9,923 nt of DNA from Paracoccaceae bacterium (GTDB taxonomy: Bacteria > Pseudomonadota > Alphaproteobacteria > Rhodobacterales > Rhodobacteraceae), in contig SLQN01000430.1 in assembly GCA_007131465.1 (NCBI GenBank), positions 1 through 9,923 on the forward strand, written 5' to 3'. Every line of letters begins with the position of its first letter. The first letter of the stretch is position 1. This document shows, one piece after another, positions 5,994 through 9,923 of this stretch. Under the pieces are notes generated by a model. That model worked only from the letters and a program-made list of their open reading frames with translations, did not search any database and was not told the DNA's origin. A program made the translations under genes and the position numbers.

Positions 5994-6481
5994 GGGAACC
6001 TCCTGTCTGACGGTGGGAAAGAGCCCAAGCGTCAGCCCAGAACGGCCTGCCACAAAGAAAAACGATGAAAAATGTGCTGACGTCGCGGTCAGGCACCAAT
6101 GCCGCGGAGCGGCTTAGTCCTCCCGCCCTCTGCGAAGGCAACGACAAGATCGACGTGCCCGGCCCAAAGCTGACCGTCGTCCTCTTTGGAGAGGTTTGCT
6201 CAAGCGGTCACTCAAAACAAGCGCAGCTTCGCTGCTTTCGTAGGGAATGGAATAGCAACGCATGCAATTACTGGAGTGTCTTGTTGCTACCCTGAATGGC
6301 CGCCCCCTATCAGGCGTATCACAAAAACCATTGTGATCTTGAAGGGCGCAACCAGACCGATTGTTACTGATCTGCTGCCAAGACACAGGTTTTTTCTGTG
6401 GAAACTGAAAGATATCAAAGCAGCGGTGACGGCACTGACAGGCGCATGGTGCGATAGCAAGATCGGCCCGCGCGCAGGATA
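5994..6481. other. Long stretch without a supportable gene
   Basis: About 490 bp between the integrase start and the hairpin after the binding-protein gene. Frames are open on both strands (about 6186-6482 plus, 6114-6509 minus), but neither has a ribosome binding site or a recognisable domain, and both are rich in Arg, Ser and Cys as expected of random frames. Small inverted repeats occur at 6077-6092 (CTGAC-N6-GTCAG), 6101-6113 (GCCGC-N3-GCGGC) and 6318-6337 (ATCACAA-N6-TTGTGAT), none with the form of a terminator. The part next to 5993 is probably the outer end of the decayed element that carried the integrase. Confidence 0.5.
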
Positions 6482-6516
6482 AGAGTGCATGCAGGCATTT
6501 GGCCTGCATGCACTCT
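6482..6516 (-). terminator. Perfect 15-bp hairpin just after the binding-protein gene
   Basis: AGAGTGCATGCAGGC (6482-6496), loop ATTTG, and GCCTGCATGCACTCT (6502-6516) are perfectly complementary. The structure begins 6 bp after the TAA of the upstream gene, where the importer operon should end. On the minus strand the stem is followed by TATCC rather than a U-run, so it may stop transcription inefficiently or act as an mRNA 3'-end stabiliser. Confidence 0.65.
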
Positions 6517-6522
6517 GCAACC

Positions 6523-7551
6523 TTATTGCATCAGCTCTGTCCATATCTGCGTATGGATATCATTGACCTCTTGAGGGCAGGCTTGTCCCCAGCGGCCAGC
6601 TTCTGCCAGTTCTGCAGCCACATTAATCTCTGGGGCAGTGCGCATTTCTTCATCCATGAAGGCTTCGGAACCAGTGATCCCATTCGAGTAGCGCGCGAAA
6701 TTCGAGATGAGCGCGGCAATTTCAGGCTGCAAGACAAAGTTGATGAATTTCATCGCATTGTCACGGTTTGGCGCATCTGTCAGCACAGCCGCATTATCCA
6801 TCCAGATCGGATATCCGGTTTCTGGGTAGCCATAGGCGAAGTTGTCATTTTGTAGCCGGACCCGCATCGAGGCACCATTCCAGTAGATGCCAGCAGCAAA
6901 ATCACCGGCAACATAGCTGTCCACCGCACCATAATCGAGCGCGAGCCAGTGAGGCTTGGCGGCCATCAGTGTATCGCGTACCGCGCGCAGCGTGTCGCGA
7001 TCGGTCGTGCACCGCTCGCCGCCATGATAATAAATGGCCATGGCCATCACATCGGACATTTCCGGGATCACATTGATCCGGCCCTGCAATTCGGCAGGCG
7101 GATCGATGATCAGCCCGATGGAATTGATGTCTCCGTCATAAACAGAGGTGTCCACGATCACACCTGTGGTCCCCCAGGCCCACGGCACTGTGTATTCGCG
7201 GCCCGGGTCGAACGGCACATCCATCCATTGTGGCGCGATATTGCCCAGATTCGTGACAATCTCACGGTCGAGCGGTTGGATCAGGCCCTCGGAGATCCAT
7301 GTCTGGATATAGGTGTCTGACGGCACGACAATGTCAAAGCCATGGCCGCCCTGACGGATGCGTGCGAGCGCGGTGTCATTGCTGTCAAAATCGGTCAAGG
7401 TGACCTGAATTCCGGTCTCGGCCGTGAAGCGTTCCAGAATTTCCGGGTTCGTGTAGTTCCCCCAGTTATAAAGGTTCAGCATGCCTTCGGCGTTGGCAAG
7501 GGCGGTGCTGCCGAGAAGGGCAGCGCTGGCCCATCCTGCTAGTCTTTTCAT
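6523..7551 (-). CDS. potD: Periplasmic polyamine-type substrate-binding protein (PotD/PotF family)
   Basis: 342 residues, with an export signal (Lys/Arg, then a hydrophobic stretch, cleavage likely after ALANA at 21). The mature start LNLYNWGNYTNPEILERF matches PotD/PotF. Ligand-pocket positions of the family appear conserved: Trp30 and Tyr33 near the start, an acidic segment PEMSD (163-167), WNG (Trp224), and IWMD (Trp250, Asp252). Two cysteines (181 and 325) could form a disulfide. It would capture putrescine, spermidine or a related amine and deliver it to the permeases encoded upstream. The ATG at 7551 has GGGAG about 9 nt upstream, and a 33-bp gap separates it from the preceding permease. 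Exact amine specificity cannot be read from the sequence. Confidence 0.92.
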   Translation of the reverse strand: MKRLAGWASAALLGSTALANAEGMLNLYNWGNYTNPEILERFTAETGIQVTLTDFDSNDTALARIRQGGHGFDIVVPSDTYIQTWISEGLIQPLDREIVTNLGNIAPQWMDVPFDPGREYTVPWAWGTTGVIVDTSVYDGDINSIGLIIDPPAELQGRINVIPEMSDVMAMAIYYHGGERCTTDRDTLRAVRDTLMAAKPHWLALDYGAVDSYVAGDFAAGIYWNGASMRVRLQNDNFAYGYPETGYPIWMDNAAVLTDAPNRDNAMKFINFVLQPEIAALISNFARYSNGITGSEAFMDEEMRTAPEINVAAELAEAGRWGQACPQEVNDIHTQIWTELMQ

Positions 7552-7584
7552 GGTGTCGACTCCCTGTGGTTGGTGGTGAAAATC

Positions 7585-8406
7585 TCATCGCCCACGCGTG
7601 CGGGTGATGAGGAAAAAGGCTGTCACGACGATCAGTGACAGCGCGAGAAACAGTGTGGCGATGGCGTTCATTTCCGGGGTGACTGTGCGGCGCAATTGGC
7701 CAAGCATGTAGGTGGGCAAGGTATCCTGTCCGGCGGATTTCACGAATTCGGTGATCACCACCGTATCAAGCGAGATGACGAAACCGAGCATGAAACCCGC
7801 CAGAATTCCGGGAACCATCAAGGGCAGGGTGATGTAACGAAACGCCTGTATGGGGGATGCGTAGAGGTCTGCTGCTGCGGCCTCAAGCGCATTATCAAGC
7901 GTTTCAAGCCGAGCCCGGATCGGCAGATAGGCGAATGGAATGCAAAACGCCGTATGGGCTGCCACCAGATAGCCCATGCCCGTATAACCCGTTTGCACCT
8001 TGATCGCGGCGACAAAGATCAACAGGGCAATACCGGTGACGATCTCGGGCACCATCAGAGGCTGGTTGATCAGGGCATAGATCATGGTCTGGCCCGGAAA
8101 GCGGCCCACACGGGTCGTGCCAAGGGCGGCCAATGTGGCAAGCATGGTCGCGATGCTGGCCGCCGTGACCGCCAGCCAGAGCGAGCGCAGTGACACATCG
8201 CGCACCTGTGCGTTGTTGAATGCCGCCTGATACCATTGCAGCGAAAACCCGTCCCAGCGCGATTGGGACACGCCTGCATTGAAGGAAAACACGACTAGTA
8301 TGATGATCGGCAGATAGAGCATGACGAAGGTCAGCACAGCAATCAGCCCGAAGCCCGGTAGCCGGGTTATGGAAAAGCGCGATCTAGCCACGGCGTGCCT
8401 CGTCAT
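7585..8406 (-). CDS. potC: Polyamine-type ABC transporter permease (PotC family)
   Basis: 273 residues with about six hydrophobic membrane segments (first at about 20-42, last at about 247-267). The cytoplasmic EAA loop that contacts the ATPase is clear: EAAAADLYASPIQAFRYITLP (175-195), followed by MVPGILAG. N-terminal wording (YLPIIILVVFSFNAG) is typical of PotC and PotI inner-membrane subunits. The ATG at 8406 overlaps the end of the preceding permease gene by 23 bp and has no strong ribosome binding site, suggesting translational coupling. With PotB it would form the channel for the amine delivered by the binding protein. Confidence 0.93.
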   Translation of the reverse strand: MTRHAVARSRFSITRLPGFGLIAVLTFVMLYLPIIILVVFSFNAGVSQSRWDGFSLQWYQAAFNNAQVRDVSLRSLWLAVTAASIATMLATLAALGTTRVGRFPGQTMIYALINQPLMVPEIVTGIALLIFVAAIKVQTGYTGMGYLVAAHTAFCIPFAYLPIRARLETLDNALEAAAADLYASPIQAFRYITLPLMVPGILAGFMLGFVISLDTVVITEFVKSAGQDTLPTYMLGQLRRTVTPEMNAIATLFLALSLIVVTAFFLITRTRGR

Positions 8407-9274
8407 TGCGTCCGACCACGCGCAGATAGAAGATCAGCGCCCCCACCACCACGACCAGCATCAGCATCGCCAGTGCCGCGCCCAGTGGCCAGTTGCGGCC
8501 CTGCCCGAATTGCAGCGCAATCAGATTGCCCAGCATCATCGTTCGCCCACCACCCAGAACGCGTGGCGTGACATAAGCCCCGATTGCGGGGATGAACACG
8601 AGGATGGACCCTGCGATAAAGCCCGGCTTCACCTGCGGCAGGATGACATGCCAAAGCACATTGAGGCGGCTGGCATAGAGATCGTAGCCTGCCTCGACCA
8701 GACTGAAATCCATCTTCTCCATAGCGGCGTAGAGCGGCAGCACCATCAGCGGCAGAAAGACATAGGCCATACCCAGAAGCACAGCGAATTCGGTGAACAT
8801 CATCTGGATCGGGCTGTCGATCAGCCCCGACCACATCAAGACAGCATTGACCGTGCCGTTGTTGCGGATCATTTCCTGTATCGCAAAGGTACGGATCAGC
8901 AGATTTGTCCAGAACGGAATCGTGATCAGGAACAACCATATGGTGCGGGTATGGCGCGGACGGGTGGCGATAAACCATGCAGTCGGGAAGCCCAGAACAG
9001 CACAGATAAAGGTGGTTTGCAGCGACAGCCAGATCGAGCGCCAGAACACCTGCAGATGTGCGCGGTTCCACTCGACCAGATCAGGCTCGAAAATATCGCG
9101 GCGGAAAAACACGCGAAACCATGCTTCAAGGGAAAACTCCCAGACCACGCCGCCCATATTTCCTGGGCTCAGGAAGGAATACACCGCCACGATCAGCAGC
9201 GGGCCAGAGGCGGCCAGCAAGAGAACGATCAACGCTGGGGTGCAGAGCAGCCATTTCCAACCATGCCCGTGCAT
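8384..9274 (-). CDS. potB: Polyamine-type ABC transporter permease (PotB family)
   Basis: 296 residues. A first membrane helix (about 9-32) is followed by the large periplasmic loop usual for PotB and PotH (about 35-75), then five further hydrophobic segments. The EAA loop reads EAGYDLYASRLNVLWHVILPQVKPG (about 194-218) and precedes GSILVFIPAIGAYVTPRVLGG, a well conserved PotB/PotH stretch. The ATG at 9274 lies 3 bp after the ATPase stop, with GGAGGA 7 nt upstream inside that gene. Its end overlaps the PotC-type gene by 23 bp. Confidence 0.94.
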   Translation of the reverse strand: MHGHGWKWLLCTPALIVLLLAASGPLLIVAVYSFLSPGNMGGVVWEFSLEAWFRVFFRRDIFEPDLVEWNRAHLQVFWRSIWLSLQTTFICAVLGFPTAWFIATRPRHTRTIWLFLITIPFWTNLLIRTFAIQEMIRNNGTVNAVLMWSGLIDSPIQMMFTEFAVLLGMAYVFLPLMVLPLYAAMEKMDFSLVEAGYDLYASRLNVLWHVILPQVKPGFIAGSILVFIPAIGAYVTPRVLGGGRTMMLGNLIALQFGQGRNWPLGAALAMLMLVVVVGALIFYLRVVGRNDEARRG

Positions 9275-9277
9275 CGC

Positions 9278-9923
9278 TCAGTCCTCCAGCACGCGCAGCG
9301 CGCCGGGGGCGAGCGCAAGGCCCAGTCGTGACTGCGGCGCGGGAACAGGTTGTCCGGGGCGGTTCTGGCGGCGCAGCACGAAGCCCTGCGCGTCTGCAAG
9401 TGTCAGGTGCAGATGCGTGTCCGTGCCGAAAAACGTGGCGCTCTCGACAGTGGCGTGCAGATCGCCCTCATCGGCCCCTGTCGCTTCGGCCTGTTCGGGG
9501 CGGATGACTGCTGTGACCAGCGCGCCGGTGGCGGGTCGCATGCCATCGGGCAGCGAGGCTTGCGCGGCCTTGCCGCCGGGTAGTTCCAGCACAGCCATGC
9601 CAGCATCAACAGCCTTGACGCGCAGCTTCAGGAAATTGGTATCCCCGATGAAATCGGCCACGAAGCGGTTGACGGGCGTGTTGTAGATCTCTTGCGGGGC
9701 GCCGAGTTGCAGGATTTTCCCCGCCGACATGACGGCGATCCGGTCCGACATGGTCAGTGCTTCTTCCTGATCATGCGTCACGAAAACGAAGGTGATGCCG
9801 GTTTCCGATTGCAGCCGCTTCAACTCGGACTGCATTTCCTTGAGCAGCTTCAGATCCAATGCGCTGAGCGGCTCATCCAGCAGCAGCACGCGCGGGCGCG
9901 GGGCGAGCGCCCGGGCCAGTGCC
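9278..9923 (-). CDS. potA: Polyamine-type ABC transporter ATPase (PotA family), 3' portion
   Basis: The 5' part is outside the window; about 214 C-terminal residues are visible. They start just after the ABC signature ([12 protein letters not shown]), continue through Walker B LLLDEP, the D-loop SALD and the H-loop [10 protein letters not shown], and end with a C-terminal TOBE-type regulatory domain (from about [11 protein letters not shown], including [10 protein letters not shown] and [11 protein letters not shown]). Walker A and the signature motif are not in view. A GTG in the Walker B region is an internal codon and not a start. It would energise import with the two permeases and is the first visible gene of the operon. 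Confidence 0.94.
   Translation of the reverse strand, partial: ALARALAPRPRVLLLDEPLSALDLKLLKEMQSELKRLQSETGITFVFVTHDQEEALTMSDRIAVMSAGKILQLGAPQEIYNTPVNRFVADFIGDTNFLKLRVKAVDAGMAVLELPGGKAAQASLPDGMRPATGALVTAVIRPEQAEATGADEGDLHATVESATFFGTDTHLHLTLADAQGFVLRRQNRPGQPVPAPQSRLGLALAPGALRVLED

Noticed and set aside
6318..6337. ATCACAA-N6-TTGTGAT as a CRP/FNR-type operator
   Set aside because: The half-sites are in the reverse order to the TGTGA-N6-TCACA arrangement, and no gene start lies nearby.
6186..6482. 98-codon open frame on the plus strand in the gene-free stretch
   Set aside because: No ribosome binding site, recognisable domain or operon context. It ends at the importer hairpin and overlaps an equally open minus-strand frame.
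8321..9331. 336-codon open frame on the plus strand
   Set aside because: It is the antisense shadow of the PotB-type permease. It is rich in His, Gln and Arg, as expected from the complement of membrane-protein codons.
1..9923. CRISPR array, tRNA or rRNA genes
   Set aside because: No regularly spaced repeats of CRISPR type and no tRNA or rRNA-like sequence were seen. The only direct repeats found are the two IS21-type units.

Overview
The window looks like part of a chromosome or large replicon of an alphaproteobacterium, most likely a Rhodobacterales/Roseobacter-group marine bacterium. That is inferred from the GC-rich coding style and from the gene content: a DmdA-like GcvT-family protein, a DmdB-like CoA ligase, a PotABCD-type importer, and remnants of IS21 and of an IS91-associated integrase. 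All convincing genes lie on the minus strand, so transcription runs from high to low coordinates.

Layout, in transcription order. (1) 9923-6523: a polyamine-type ABC importer operon: ATPase (5' end outside the window), two permeases, and a periplasmic binding protein. The genes are tightly packed, and a perfect 15-bp inverted repeat follows the last stop codon. (2) 6522-5994: about 530 bases with no gene I can support. (3) 5993-5357: a broken tyrosine recombinase of the type that accompanies IS91-family elements. It is interrupted by about 45 bp containing a perfect hairpin and lacks its catalytic C-terminal half. (4) 5212-457: an Lrp/AsnC regulator with palindromes in its leader, followed by four closely spaced genes: a DmdA-like folate-dependent demethylase/aminomethyltransferase, an OsmC-type peroxiredoxin, an ECHDC3-like crotonase-fold protein, and a DmdB-like acyl-CoA ligase. 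(5) 456-157: unexplained sequence. (6) 156-1: the left end of an IS21-family element with the first codons of istA, which runs off the window.

The most interesting part is the regulator plus four-gene block. A one-carbon transfer step followed by CoA activation of a carboxylate recalls the DMSP demethylation route (DmdA then DmdB). However, the DmdA-like protein differs from proven DmdA in a core motif, no DmdC dehydrogenase is visible, and the crotonase lacks both catalytic glutamates of true hydratases, including those reported for DmdD. I infer a related but distinct catabolic module, with an unknown methylated substrate and an OsmC thiol peroxidase built in. It is flanked on both sides by mobile-element debris, so neighbouring genes may have been lost or separated.
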